Notes: generated from the letters alone by a model not told the origin. Positions 1 to 10,115 are shown, numbered from the stretch's first letter. The stretch is DNA of 64,000 nucleotides from Silurus meridionalis (GCF_014805685.1 NC_060904.1:12899811-12963810); one strand, 5' to 3'. A program made the numbers and translations.

Positions 1-182
1 TCTCCCCTTGACAAAGTTTTACACTTTACATAATATCCTTCACATGGCAAAGATAAATGTTAATGTTGCCAACATTTGAAATTACAAAGTGATATACACA
101 GTATAGTTTATTATATATTTTTTTCTGATATATTATTTCTATACTGTCAAATTGGTCACACACTCATTAGTTTATATCGTTA

Positions 183-375
183 TCATGCTGTATTTTATAC
201 AGTGACATCATGCTGTGCCTGATTCAGTAACTTTATGTTGTACTTGATACAGTGAATATCATTATGATCATTATGTGTTTCATATAGTGATTCATGATGT
301 CCTTCATACAGTGATATAATGATGTCCTTCATACAGTGACATTGTGTTGTGCCTGATTTAGTGGCATTATAGCAT
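183..375. repeat. degenerate ~25-bp tandem repeat
   Basis: About seven to eight diverged copies of a roughly 25-bp unit follow each other. Each has the pattern catcatgctgt, then a variable TT-rich part, then atacagtga. One longer spacer lies near 265-285. The copies differ at several positions each, so this is an old minisatellite. The open frame reading through it is a by-product of the repeat. Confidence 0.75.
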
Positions 376-925
376 GCCAAAAAAAAGGGACGATAGCTGA
401 AAATATACCTCAGAATTTTTTTTATTCTCCTTTATATAAGGAAAAGCACTGTATTTTATTATTTTTTTTAACTGACACAAAGATAAACTCTCATGATAAA
501 CGCTTCTAATTAGCTGAATTTAATTTGGGGTGTTACATAAGAGATCTGGCTGATTTTTTAAATGCAGGTAAAAAAATGTGTTTTCTAATTCAGAAAATAA
601 TAGCTCCAAAAACAGAAAGTATCATGCATGGGAGGTTGTCAGAAATTGGAAAACTGCTTTTTTATTCTTTCTTTTTTTTTTTTTGTCAAGGTGGCAGTAG
701 CTATTTTTAAATTTATGAGGCCATAAATGCTGATAGAATCAGAGATTCAAAACAACAGGAGATTCTGCCAGAAGGAACAATCTAGAATGCCCAACGTCGT
801 CTCAAGTAGAGATGACTGACAACTGAAATTTATAAAAAAAAATCTTCTGTATCTTTGTAAACTGTGTAAACTGATGTTCATTGGCTGTGAGAAGTTTCCA
901 TCAAAACTGTGCTCTTAGATCGTCT
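376..925. other. AT-rich unique sequence, nothing recognised
   Basis: The stretch holds poly(T) and poly(A) runs. I see no coding, RNA or repeat signature. Confidence 0.5.
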
Positions 926-932
926 CTAGGTT

Positions 933-1183
933 ACGTATGTAACCCTAGTTCTCTGAGGGAACGAGACGCTGCGTCGAAACGCTTTGGGAACACCTTGCTT
1001 TGTATACTCTCTGAATTACGTGTGAAATCCGGCCAATAGGCAAGTCGTGATGTCGTGCAAACCAGGAAGCTACAAAATGGCTGAGCGAGAAGAAAGAGAG
1101 AAGGTAAGCGCCGCAGGGATGCAAGGAGTATAGCCTGTTGATGCAGCGTCTCGTTTCCTCAGGGAACTAGGGTTACATACGTA
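933..1183. repeat. 47-bp-arm inverted repeat at the DIRS 3' end
   Basis: The arm at about 933-979 (ggttacgtatgtaacccta onward) is repeated inverted at about 1137-1183 with few mismatches. About 157 bp separate the arms. The direct motif gtcgaaacgctttggga also occurs twice, near 977 and 1205. This fits the terminal repeat plus internal complementary region of DIRS elements, which serve in forming a circular intermediate. Confidence 0.7.
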
Positions 1184-1239
1184 ACCTTTCAGTAACTCAA
1201 GCTGTGTCGAAACGCTTTGGGATTGAGTGTCCAATCACG

Positions 1240-2182
1240 CTATACTGAGCAGTCCCTGCCTAGTGTGTCTGAGCACCATCAGGACAGAGTAGCCAGGAGT
1301 GGCACTGATGTCGAGGTCATTAAACCTGACAAAGGTCAAAAGGGGTGGACCAGCCTGCAGCGTTGCATATGCCCCGCAGGGAAACTCCCGCGGATCAGGC
1401 CGTAGAGGCCGCCATACTCCGGGTGGAATAAGTCTTGACTCCAAAAGGAGTGGGAAGACCAGAGGGGTCATAAGATGGGGTAATGGCATCCACTATCCTT
1501 CTGCTGAGAGTCTGCTAATTGGCAGGAAAACCTTTCCTATTCGGGCCATAGCAGACAAACAGCCGCTCTGACTTTCTCCACCGACTCATCCTGTGGAGAT
1601 ATGTATCCAGTGCTTGCACTGGACACAGTCAATTTTGCTTCTTCTGGTCTAGGCTAGGAAAGGAGAAAGGCAGAATGCCTGCAGTACGACAGGTCTTGAG
1701 GAAGCCGTAGGCACCTTAGGCACATACCCAGGTTTAGGGTAGAGAAAGGCACTGGCCATGCCAGGGGTAAACTCCAGGAGAGACAGGGCCACAGATAGAG
1801 CCTGTAGGTCCCTTAAGGGAGGATATCGCTAAAAGAAAGGTGGTCTTTACCGACAGGTACCTAAGGGCCACCACGGCCAAGGGCTCAAAAGGGGGCTTAG
1901 ATATAGCCGCCAACACAACGGCTAAATCCCACACAGGCACTCTGGGTCGTATCCCGGGCCTCAGCCTTTGGGTGCTGCCTAGGAAACGTGTCACGAGAGG
2001 ATGTTTTCCCCAGCGACTGTACAATACGGGGTACAATAAGCCGTGATAGCGGACATGTAAACCTTCAGGGTGGACGGAGCCAACCCTCTGGCAAATTGTT
2101 CCTGCAAGAACTCCAGAACTAAGCCAACTGGGAAGTTGACTGGCTCTAAATGGTGGTGCCCACACGTGGTAATAGATGCCAT
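1240..2182 (-). pseudogene. DIRS tyrosine recombinase remnant
   Basis: The minus-strand frames encode the recombinase in pieces. The core-binding part (about 2182-1995) contains LAPSTLKVYMSAITAY. The next part, about 1965-1740, holds VPVWDLAVVLAAISKPPFEP followed by a motif ending in FLLAISSLK. A C-terminal part near 1350-1300 contains FVRFNDLD. DIRS elements integrate by tyrosine recombinase rather than DDE integrase, and their own protein carries this domain at its C-terminus. The related copy at 36.3 kb has FYDLD at the last motif, so a candidate nucleophile tyrosine appears replaced by Asn here. Frameshifts separate the blocks, so the gene is dead. Calling that Tyr catalytic is inference from the alignment of copies. 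Confidence 0.8.
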
Positions 2183-2601
2183 CTAGTGGCATACAACCTA
2201 CTCGTGGAGGGAGCTCCGGAATAGAGGATGGTCTCAACTACCTCAGTAGAGAGACCAGCTGCTAGAAACTGTGCCCACTCAGGGGCCACAGCCATAGCTT
2301 CCATAACTCTGGGCGGGGGTAAACTAGGGTTTCCCTGCAAGCCGAATAGCCACACTGCTAAAAATGCTAACAGTTGACTAAGCATACTCCTAAGCTAAGC
2401 AAACAACACATTAGCCAAACACACCAAATGAAGCGGGGCAGGAAAGAACACGGAACACACAGTCGGAATTCTGCTTGCATTTATAGCTCATGGCTGCACA
2501 GATTCACACACAAAAAGCTTACCTGAACAATCTGAAGCTAATGTCGCTACCATCGGTCATCTATTTTGTAGCTTCCTGGTTTGCATGACGTCGCTCGCCG
2601 A

Positions 2602-2609
2602 TGACGTCA
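2602..2609. promoter_or_regulatory. palindromic CRE-like site TGACGTCA
   Basis: A perfect TGACGTCA octamer lies in the 5' terminal region of DIRS copy A, with a half-like TGACGTCG at 2586-2593. The octamer is the consensus CREB/ATF site. Its position at the transcription-start end suggests it was part of the element's promoter; function is not shown. Confidence 0.4.
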
Positions 2610-2615
2610 CGACTT

Positions 2616-3644
2616 ATTGTAAAGTTATGTACAAGTACATTTTAGTTGTCAAAACAGCATTAAATAACTGTCAAGATAACATTATTTTGTCAATCTGTTT
2701 CTTTCTTTGTTAGGATGTCATTGACATAGACGTATCAACAAATTCCAGTAGGAATGCTTTATTTTGACCCAGTGAGTCTACAAATAAACCCTTCCTGACC
2801 ATCATTTTTGAAGGGGATTCAGTGATGGAACTGGACAACCTGCCTCAGGGCTTTTGTCTTCTTTTTGGACTAATTTATGCCCTGCAACAGAAATATCGGA
2901 AGTGTTTGAAAAACACTTTTCATTTTGCCCAGCAGGTATTTTTTTATTTTGAAAAGGTTGACTATTCTTGTGAAAAAAACATAGGCAAACTTGTTTTGAA
3001 ATTGTATCATTGCTTGTTTGTATTTTTAAATGAAAAATATAAAAAAGAAAAGAAAAGAAAAAAAATTGTTTTTGTTGTTTGCTTGTTTTTGTATATAATT
3101 TCATGTATGTAAAATGTTAAGTAGAGTAATTTGACAAAACAAGATACTTAAATGCATTTAGTCTATTCAACTTAAAAAATATTGTTAGAACAATTGAAAA
3201 TTTTAAGTTGTGTTCACTCAAGGAAAACTCAAGGTGTTAAAGTAAACATTACTTAATTTTTTTGGGCAACCAGTTTCCTCCAATGTTTTAAAAAAACGAA
3301 ACTTTCTGGGTTTAGAGTGTATTTGACTTTGTATGCTTAATTCTTATTTTCATTCATTAAATTTTTAATGACAATTAAATTTTTATATTTAGATGTTTTG
3401 CAAGGTGCGGAAGACTTTATTAGTAATAACAAGCAATGAATAACACAGGGCTTTATTAAAGGTTGCCAATGAGTCAGACATTGTGATTTGAATAATCTCT
3501 TCATAGGAGGCTAAAAATAAACCAAGCTGGGATCAGTCTTTATTAATGTGTGCCCTGTGACTGTTCAGTGTTTATTTAGTTCATAATGCCCCATTAGGGC
3601 AAGAGGTTGGTAATCAGACCAAACCTGTAAGTGTGTATTTTTGA

Positions 3645-3648
<4 letters not shown>
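2616..3648. other. AT-rich sequence, nothing recognised
   Basis: The stretch contains homopolymer runs and no convincing coding frame. The overlapping 96-100 residue frames near 2802-3112 lie on both strands and have no domain features. Confidence 0.45.

Positions 3649-3649
<1 letters not shown>

Positions 3650-3699
<50 letters not shown>
3650..3699. repeat. (TG)n microsatellite
   Basis: About 25 uninterrupted TG units. Confidence 0.95.
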
Positions 3700-3702
<3 letters not shown>

Positions 3703-4104
3703 GTGTGTCTTTGTAGACTTATGTATAGTCCTCTCAGCTGAATTAAGTTTTACTGGGTTTGGATTAAAGATCAAAATATGAACAGAAGAAGAAAAATATG
3801 AAACACAACATAGTTTTTTTTTTTTTTTTTTTATCAAAAATATCAGAACATGTGATTGACCAATCAGATGTTCCAATAATCCATGTGACTGACATGAGAG
3901 TTCCAGTAATTTTGAACCAGTGGGTTTTAAAGGAATATATATTATATAATATAATACTTCTAGACACTATAAGGAATAGTCTTGCTAGTATTTAATATTT
4001 TTTTTTTAGTTTTACTTAAAAAATATATATATCAAAATGTATATATATTACTAATTCATGTAAACCCAAATACTAAAATAAGATTAATACTTTTATTTAA
4101 AAAG

Positions 4105-4200
4105 GGTAGCTTCAATACATTTCAATTTATTTTTATTTGTATAGCGCTTTTAACAACGGACATTGTCTGAAAGCATCTTTACAGAGCTAAAGCGATTATA
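4105..4200. repeat. dispersed repeat, copy 1 (tttgtatagcgctttt type)
   Basis: The stretch reads as aatttatttttatttgtat, then agcgctttt and acattgtctgaaagcat, then ctttacag. A second copy in the same orientation lies at 10118-10205. This is a very common teleost interspersed sequence. I cannot assign it to a named SINE or MITE family from sequence alone. Confidence 0.65.
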
Positions 4201-4329
4201 AAGCTATATAAAAGTGTCTAACCAGAAGTGCATTGGTAGCAATGTAATATATTTACATACAGTATGTACAGGTTGGTAAGGATATAATATATGAGTTCCA
4301 TCACAGATATTCTACAGATGGGTTTGTTT

Positions 4330-4660
4330 TAATATTTTTGAAACTGATGATATAGAATTTTCACACAACAGTCTCTAAAGTACATGCTAGTGCACAAATA
4401 CTGTGAATTGAGTTTCATCAATTTACAGTTCCATCAATGTTGAGGTGCTCACCAGACACTTTATTAGGAATATATGAAGCCCAGGTCACATCCTTGTCAT
4501 TCTTCACCTGTCTAGTTTTGGTGCTATTCTCAGAAGTCTTTTTGCTCCTTACTGTGTGTGGTTACTGTAGACTTTCTGTAAGCTTGAACCAGTCTTGGCA
4601 TTCTCCTCTTATCTCTCTCATCAACTAGTAACTGACATTTGTACCTACATGATTTTATAG
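4330..4660. mobile_element. Tc1-like relic (ACTTTATTAGGAA-type end)
   Basis: Two fragments of one Tc1-like subfamily lie together. One is a short piece with ttttcacacaacagtctct at about 4355. The other carries the terminal motif cagacactttattaggaa at 4452, followed by inverted transposase-derived text (agcttgaaccagtcttggca). Related ends occur at 7085 and 12960. No open transposase frame remains. Confidence 0.6.
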
Positions 4661-4789
4661 CATTTCACTGCTGCCTCAGGATTGGTTTATTGAATATATG
4701 TGCAGGTGTAAAAGTGTTTATAGATAAATAAGTAAAGAAATTTACATATTTGCCTTTAAATTTGAATAAAATGGCCCTGTCCCAACTTT

Positions 4790-4935
4790 TTTCAAAATGA
4801 CCTTATTCAACATTTGATATGATTTTATGTTTTATTGTGAATAAAATATGGGTTTATGTGATTTGCAAATCATTGCATTCTGTTTTTATTTACTTTTTAC
4901 TGTGTCCATACTTTTTTAGGAATTGGGGTTGTAGA
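4790..4935. mobile_element. end of a DNA transposon (gtcccaactttttt / ggaattggggttgta)
   Basis: The segment has gtcccaactttttt near 4788, then atttgcaaatcattgcattc, and ends with aggaattggggttgta. I recognise this as the terminus of a widespread teleost DNA element. The opposite end is not visible nearby, so the copy is truncated. The superfamily is not assigned. Confidence 0.5.
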
Positions 4936-4984
4936 TCTAGTTGTTAAATCTTTTAAACCTCCTTGACCTGTTGATTAATATTTT

Positions 4985-5245
4985 CCTTGGCATCGTTTGT
5001 TGGATTCTCCACTGTGCAAGTCAAATTCTCCAAATGAGTCTGTGTGGTAGATAGTTGCCATATATTCTACACACATAGTCAAACCGTTGCAATCTCCATT
5101 TGTTGATCTGCTATTCGATCGTCGGTAGGTGATTGCATGGATTTCAAATGACTTCATTCTGAAGGCAATCACAGTGTGAGACATGCAGGATCTGACATAG
5201 GCATCACATTTGGAAAGCTTCGAGCTTGTCCAATTCTGATCTGAG
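4985..5245 (-). pseudogene. LINE ORF2 C-terminal fragment
   Basis: One minus-strand frame, interrupted by four stops, reads as a typical non-LTR retrotransposon C-terminus. It begins with a DKLEAFQM block, continues with CLCQILHVSH, and later has RLQRFDYVCRIYGN followed by LPHRLIWRI. In intact elements this tract is a basic, Trp- and His-containing region downstream of the reverse transcriptase. The stops fall inside otherwise readable sequence, so it is an old, decayed insertion. The clade is not certain; it is clearly different from the LINEs at 22.6 and 30 kb. Confidence 0.5.
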
Positions 5246-7084
5246 CAGGGTCTAATTTCAGATACATAGTTTTACTATGTAATACAGCATTATTTATTCC
5301 TATTTAAGTAAAGGCAATTTAATCTTGTCTTTTATCTTCTACATTTAACCCATCTGTTTGCTTGGGTTTCAAAAACTTGAAATTACAATGCAAAATGTGA
5401 GACTCTGAGAAAAAAGTTTACTAGCCAGACAGCATTTGTGTAACATATTATAAAAATAATACATTTACTCCAGTGGCAGGCTGTCAGGGCCAAACCCTAT
5501 CCAGAATGACTGAATTACGTGTTAGTGTATTATTTGTACACAAATATGTATTAAAAATATTCCCAATAGTCCATTCTCTTCAATTCATAAACTTGAGGTC
5601 ATTTTATGAGGTTAATATTGGTGCTTCAGTTAGAGATGAGGTAGGTGGGCAGCACAGCTGTGACTGCAGTCAAAGAAGACTTGTTGAATTGTGTTTATTA
5701 GGTTTCTTGCTTTAGTACTGACATTAATTCTTGCTGCATGAGATAGCTGTCTGTGATGCAGCATTTCTACTGTTATAGTCTATATAATATTGATGGTTTC
5801 TATAGCAGCAGCGTCATATTGAAGGTAATAAGAGGTGGATTGGTTCCGGTGGGATACCAATGAAGGCCTTGATGTGAAATGCCACTAATTTAGTTGATAT
5901 TCTTAATTTCCACTTTTATGAGGACGTGGATATCTTTTATTATATTGTCCTCTATGATATTGTTTTCTATGATATTTGATACATCACTCCTACACACTGT
6001 TTGACCTGAAGCTGAAAAAGGAGACGAGTATTGAAAACAGATAGTCCAGAAAAAAAAAAAGAAAGTGACCTCTATTATGTAAACTGAAAGGGGGATAATT
6101 TATTAAAACCAAAATCCGACTTTTAGTTAATCTGATCATGATGATTCTTCTTTATGGAGACTTGAGACTGGATCTTGAGAATACTGAAACCAGAATTGGA
6201 AAACTGAAATTAGTTAATTTCTAACCACTTTGTAGCTATAATTTTTTTTAATGTTTTTAGGCTTATCAAATGTTATATCTGCATGAACATTTGCAGATTT
6301 AAAAAAGAATTGCCTGCTATAAAGATGAATGTTCTCCTTTTACTAATAAAATTCAACAAAAGATAGAACTTGGTAGAATACTTTTAGATGCATTTTACTT
6401 AAATCAAATTCTGTAATTCATTATTGGAAGGAATAGCTTTTAGTTTACATTCTAAGCCCTTTTTATTTGAATGGGTGTGCATATTATGATAATCCTGCTT
6501 TCCTGGCATAATTTATAAATGCAGTGTGCTTAGAGTTGACACCTTTTAACCAAATGTGACAAAAAAAAATAATGACATGTTGACCTATTGACCTTGGCCT
6601 TTTTTTGGATGCAAGGGTTAATGTTACAGTGTATTATCATGCAGCATTTGTTTTATAAATAATTGTACCCTTATAAAGATAATGAGGGCAGTAAGACAAA
6701 TGTGTGTGTATGTGTGTGTTCGAATTTGCTAAGAAAAATATGTATGTGCAAAGTGGCTGCTTTTCTGTTTGTATTTGTACGGCTGATAAACGACCTTTCT
6801 CTGTGCTTTGCAGAGCTCCACTTTTTCAACACATACATTATAACTAAATGCTTTACCTTGTGTGTGTATGTGTGTGGGTGTCAGTGAGTGAAAATGCATG
6901 TAGAGGTTAGATGATTAGGTAAGTGGTGACAAGATGTGGTCCCTGTTCTCCTCCCAGCATGCCAATTTGTCATTTTTAGTGTGTGGACTACCAGAAGAAG
7001 AAAATAACCAGGAAAGTCAGAATTTGTGACCCAATTTTAGCAAATCTATCATTTTGGCAGTGATATGTTTGGTACATTAGCTGT
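5246..7084. other. AT-rich unique sequence, nothing recognised
   Basis: No repeat family, RNA gene or plausible exon stands out. The short open frames have no domain features. Confidence 0.45.
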
Positions 7085-7265
7085 TAGCTGCAGTACACTT
7101 TATTAGAAACATCTGTTCACCTGCTCATTCATGCAATTATTCTATCAGCCAATCACGTGGAAGCAGCATAAAGTCATGTATCTGGTCAGATGCATCAGCT
7201 ATCATTTAACTCAAACTTCAGAATTGGGACAAATGTGATACTATTTGAGCACTTTAGAATATGGT
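7085..7265 (+). mobile_element. Tc1-like 5' end fragment
   Basis: The segment starts with cagtacactttattagaaac and continues with ctcattcatgcaattattct and cagccaatcacgtgg. This is the 5' end of the Tc1-like subfamily also seen at 12960 and 4440. Only the end and the untranslated leader survive. Confidence 0.65.
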
Positions 7266-7280
7266 GTTTAACTGGGATTT

Positions 7281-7393
7281 AAATGTTACCTGTGTTTGTG
7301 TATTTGTGTGCATGTAAACAAAATACCACTAATCTTAAAGAGTCGTGGTATTTTTGTTACATGCACACAAATACACAAACACAGGTAATATTT
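7281..7393. repeat. 49-bp-arm hairpin (inverted repeat)
   Basis: The arm at 7281-7329 and the arm at 7345-7393 are reverse complements with three mismatches. They are separated by 15 bp. The arms contain tgtgtttgtgtatttgtgtg and its complement. The hairpin directly follows the Tc1-like fragment. Confidence 0.9.
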
Positions 7394-8117
7394 ATCACTA
7401 TCACACAAATGGAATGAAATAATTAAAGTCAATCGCTACACAACATGTTCATTTCTTTTCTTTCTCCCTTTTTCTCTCGGTGTGAAGGTGAAGGCTTTCA
7501 GGTTGGCGATATAAATGCTCTTGGGTCTCCAGATGCTGACACGCTCAAACTCAGTAAATAAGGCTAATATGTACTTTGGATTTCTGCTGTTGTATTGAAT
7601 TCTCATATTAGTTCTGTGACTTGATTCTTTTCTCTGCGTTAAAATTCCATTCAATCGCTTTTTTCGATGGAAACATAAAGACCAAGGCCACTTTGACTCT
7701 GGTCTCTCCATCCTATGTCTGTGTCAGAGCCTGAGCCAGAATCTGCTCCAATCTTCAGGGTCTCCCTCCTGTCAAAACTGAAGACCTATCTTCATCCAAG
7801 TGGTCTATTCTATCAGCACTTACATAGTGTTACATTATGGATGCATAGGCCTTTATACAGCCTGAATACCCAGTACCATAAGTGTCGAGAAAAATATTTT
7901 AATCAACCATATCTAGCGTGTGTTATAATCAAACTAATATTATCAAACTAAATTAACCTAATTAACTTAATAAAGCAATATAGAACTTATTAGATATAAT
8001 AGAAGTAGTCTGACAAAACCTATTTGATCTATATGTTAATCAAACCTTTAGTTACATCAAGTATTAATAATAATAATAGGGTATTTACATGTGTGAGTAG
8101 GATAGAATCTGACTGAA
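7394..8117. other. AT-rich sequence, nothing recognised
   Basis: No recognisable gene or repeat is present. Confidence 0.45.
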
Positions 8118-8171
8118 TGTTATGAGTGTATAGAATAGGCAAAGAAGGACAGGAAACAAACTTGAGGGAGA

Positions 8172-8908
8172 TTAAGCATCTTTATTGAAATAGCAAGGCG
8201 TACGGGCTTCAGCAGCTGCAGGAGACATGTAGGAGTAGCTAGGCCCAAGGCCGGGTGAAGACACAGAAGCATGGGCAGGAGACATGAAAGAGCGGCTTGG
8301 CCCGAAGCCAGGTGAAGGCACAGGAGCACGGTGACTTGGCAAAGCAACAGGCCAGTGTGAAGGATAGGGAGAAAACTGTGGTGTAGTGTCAGGGAAGTAG
8401 GAGCATCCGTGACGGCTGTTGAGCTCAGGAGAAGTCTGTGTGCTCTTGTCATGCGTAGAAGTGCTCTGCACAATGCGAGGAGGCAGGAAGGCATCCTCAG
8501 GGACACTTGGGCTGGAAAGATGTTCAAGAAAATGAGTAAGCTCAGCGGCAAGTAAGGAGAGCTGAAACTGGCGAAATTGTCGGCGAAGAATGCCCAACTG
8601 AGTCGTTCTGGGAGGCAAACGTGGTGGAGCTGAGCAAAAGAGACCAACAGAGATAAGATATTAGACAGGGTCAAATCACGGTGACGACGGGCATAAGCAA
8701 AAGATAACACTCATGCAAGAAAAAAGATTCTACACACAGTGTAACATTCAGTTCAGAATGCACAATTAAAATATAACCTAGGCGCATACAACTATTAATT
8801 AAAAGTATTATAATCAAGCACAGTATACAAACAATGCTATAACTCAATTAAATGAAAGTAGAATAGCAAAACAGCATTATAAAAGAATAAAGCATAACAC
8901 TTACCCAT
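8172..8908 (-). CDS. putative two-exon gene, 153-residue Ser/Pro-rich protein of unknown function
   Basis: I do not recognise the protein. The model is leftward: TATAAAG at 9006-9000, then a leader with no ATG before 8908. The ATG at 8908-8906 sits in gcaATGG, a good start context, and the first exon ends one base later at 8905. The donor is GG|GTAAGT. The 275-bp intron (8904-8630) ends in a pyrimidine-rich tract and CTCAG. The second exon keeps one frame open from 8629 to the TAA at 8172. The predicted protein has a Leu/Arg-rich, probably helical stretch (about residues 9-40). The rest is Ser/Thr/Pro-rich, with two 19-residue repeats near residues 100-138, each containing SPG followed by FMSPA or YMSPA. 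The AATAAA lies inside the last codons. It may be an antisense or accessory gene of the adjacent LTR-like element, or a chance open frame. The splice and start signals are seen directly; expression is inference. Confidence 0.5.
8181..8186 (-). terminator. poly(A) signal AATAAA of the leftward unit
   Basis: AATAAA overlaps the Asn-Lys codons four codons before the stop. A GT/T-rich stretch (gtttgtttcctgtccttctt) follows about 18 nt downstream, as expected for cleavage near 8160. Confidence 0.5.
8218..8331. repeat. 57-bp tandem duplication inside the open frame
   Basis: Two adjacent 57-bp units (8218-8274 and 8275-8331), each starting gcaggagacatg, correspond to 19 codons each. The length keeps the frame. 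Confidence 0.75.
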
Positions 8909-8999
8909 TGCAAATGCAGGAGGACAAAATAGGCCGCAAAAGGTTGTTCACACTTGAGAGACTGAAGAACGTATGGTTGAATCCAGAGAGAAATAAGGG

Positions 9000-9006
9000 C
9001 TTTATA
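9000..9006 (-). promoter_or_regulatory. TATA box of the leftward unit
   Basis: TATAAAG on the minus strand. A start of transcription would be expected near 8975, giving a leader of about 65 nt before the first ATG. Confidence 0.5.
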
Positions 9007-9034
9007 CTCACTCATATTTTTTATGTATAAAATT

Positions 9035-9260
9035 ATGGGCGAATATAAGGGAAATTGGAAAAACAGGAACTCCAAATATGGTGTTATTTGGAAGAATGAA
9101 CACCAAGGCCAAAGATAAGGGGAATTGACAAGGATAGGCAAGATCCGAGACATAAGGGGACTTGGCAGAAGAAGGCAGACATAAGGGGAATTGACAAGGA
9201 TAGGCAAAGGGACAAGGAACGGCAAGAAGGCAGACATAAGGGGAATTTCTCAAGGCCAAA
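9035..9260. repeat. imperfect tandem repeats, ataaggggaatt core
   Basis: Four to five units carry ataaggggaattgacaagga or close variants, at about 9040, 9115, 9151, 9181 and 9236. The spacing is uneven (30-75 bp). Repeats at this place in an LTR often act as enhancers. They lie between two outward-facing TATA boxes. Confidence 0.7.
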
Positions 9261-9297
9261 GAATTTGAAAAATAGAAAAGACACGGTGGCTACAGGG

Positions 9298-9305
9298 TAT
9301 AAATA
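9298..9305 (+). promoter_or_regulatory. TATA box of the rightward LTR-like unit
   Basis: TATAAATA, about 130 bp before an AATAAA on the same strand. Confidence 0.45.
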
Positions 9306-9427
9306 CAAGCGCGAAACGAACAGTCAGTGTACTTCCTCACTATGGCGTGCTCTATCATTTGTTGATGTGCTGTTCATTTTGATGTGAAGTACCCACCTTC
9401 TACTGAGCTCTTTGGAACGTGCATGGA

Positions 9428-9433
9428 AATAAA
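9428..9433 (+). terminator. poly(A) signal AATAAA of the LTR-like unit
   Basis: AATAAA followed by a T-rich tract (gttttgcttttactc), consistent with an R/U5 boundary near 9450. Confidence 0.45.
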
Positions 9434-9473
9434 GAAGTTTTGCTTTTACTCATCCAGGACTGAGGATCCTTCA

Positions 9474-10115
9474 TTGGCGGTTTGTGTCTATTATATTTGT
9501 GTTTTTTCTAGAATTGGCTGGGCATTATTGGGAATCCTCTGAGCAAAGAAATCCACCCTCGATGTGTCGCCTCAGAGACGGGCTCTGAGTTCCGACATAA
9601 GTAATTACATGAATTGACAATATGGGTGAAGAAGATGATAACCTTAAGAGGGTAGAGGAAAACAAGTGGCATGTTGAAAAGCCAAAGTTGCACATGAAGC
9701 AAATTAAGGTAGCAGAGGAGAATATGGAGTGCAGAAGGTGAAGGGTTACCATTTGCCTGCTTGGCACATAAGGATAAGTGTGTAGTGGACTGTACTATAG
9801 TTGCTACCTGAAAAGACAAGAAAAGGTACATGCTGTGAACTGAAAAAATGCAATACCAGTACCCTGATACTAACAAACGTAGCTGTTCTGTTTATATTTT
9901 GGTCTATAGACACAATCACATAAGCAGCCCATTCACTGTTTATTGTAACTCCTTACTATTCTTCTCCGAGTGATTATCTAGAATGCACACTTCAAAAGCT
10001 TTGGATTTGTGTGCTTCTCCTCTCCTGAGGAAGCCACAGTGGCCATAAATGAGATGAATAGGAAAGTGTTATCCAAAAGCAGATTGAATCCTTATGCACA
10101 AATTCAACTACAATA
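9474..10115. other. no recognised feature
   Basis: If the LTR-like block is a 5' LTR, the internal region would start here, but no gag-like frame is seen. The minus-strand frames near 9508-9876 show no domain. Confidence 0.4.

Larger units (their letters stand above)
926..2615 (-). mobile_element. DIRS-type retrotransposon, internally deleted copy A
   Basis: The element reads on the minus strand. From high to low coordinates it shows a 5' terminal region (about 2615-2400), a piece of tyrosine recombinase, and a 3' terminal region ending near 926. The segment aaaccaggaagctacaaaat near 1064 recurs inverted near 2565, as expected of inverted ends. Gag, reverse transcriptase and RNase H are absent, so about two thirds of a normal DIRS element has been lost. 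The 3' end matches the ends of the copies at 34-36.7 kb and 42-44.2 kb (gaacgagacgctg core). The region is clearly richer in G+C than its flanks. Confidence 0.85.
9007..9473 (+). mobile_element. LTR-like block (U3 repeats, TATA, R, poly(A), U5)
   Basis: The order resembles a retroviral or retrotransposon long terminal repeat. Purine-rich tandem repeats (9035-9260) stand for U3, TATAAATA is at 9298-9305 and AATAAA at 9428-9433. A U5-like end reads ggatccttca and stops in CA at 9473. TGGCGG at 9475 could begin a primer-binding site, but I cannot match it to a tRNA. No gag, pol or env lies next to it, so it would be a solo or truncated copy. The left edge is not resolved: it could be near 9023, or as far as 8118 where TGTTATGAG occurs. 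I see no target-site duplication. Confidence 0.45.

Noticed and set aside
1734..2237. 167-residue open frame as a possible intact gene
   Set aside because: It joins unrelated frames of a DIRS recombinase; the true domain order requires frame changes.
3565..3876. 103-residue frame with a long His/Thr run
   Set aside because: It reads the (TG)n microsatellite and a poly(T) run; no domain.
8120..8710. 196-residue minus-strand frame, longer than the spliced one
   Set aside because: It is in another frame, rich in Leu/Ser/Cys with no motif, and runs through the intron and its acceptor. The 153-residue model agrees with start and splice signals.
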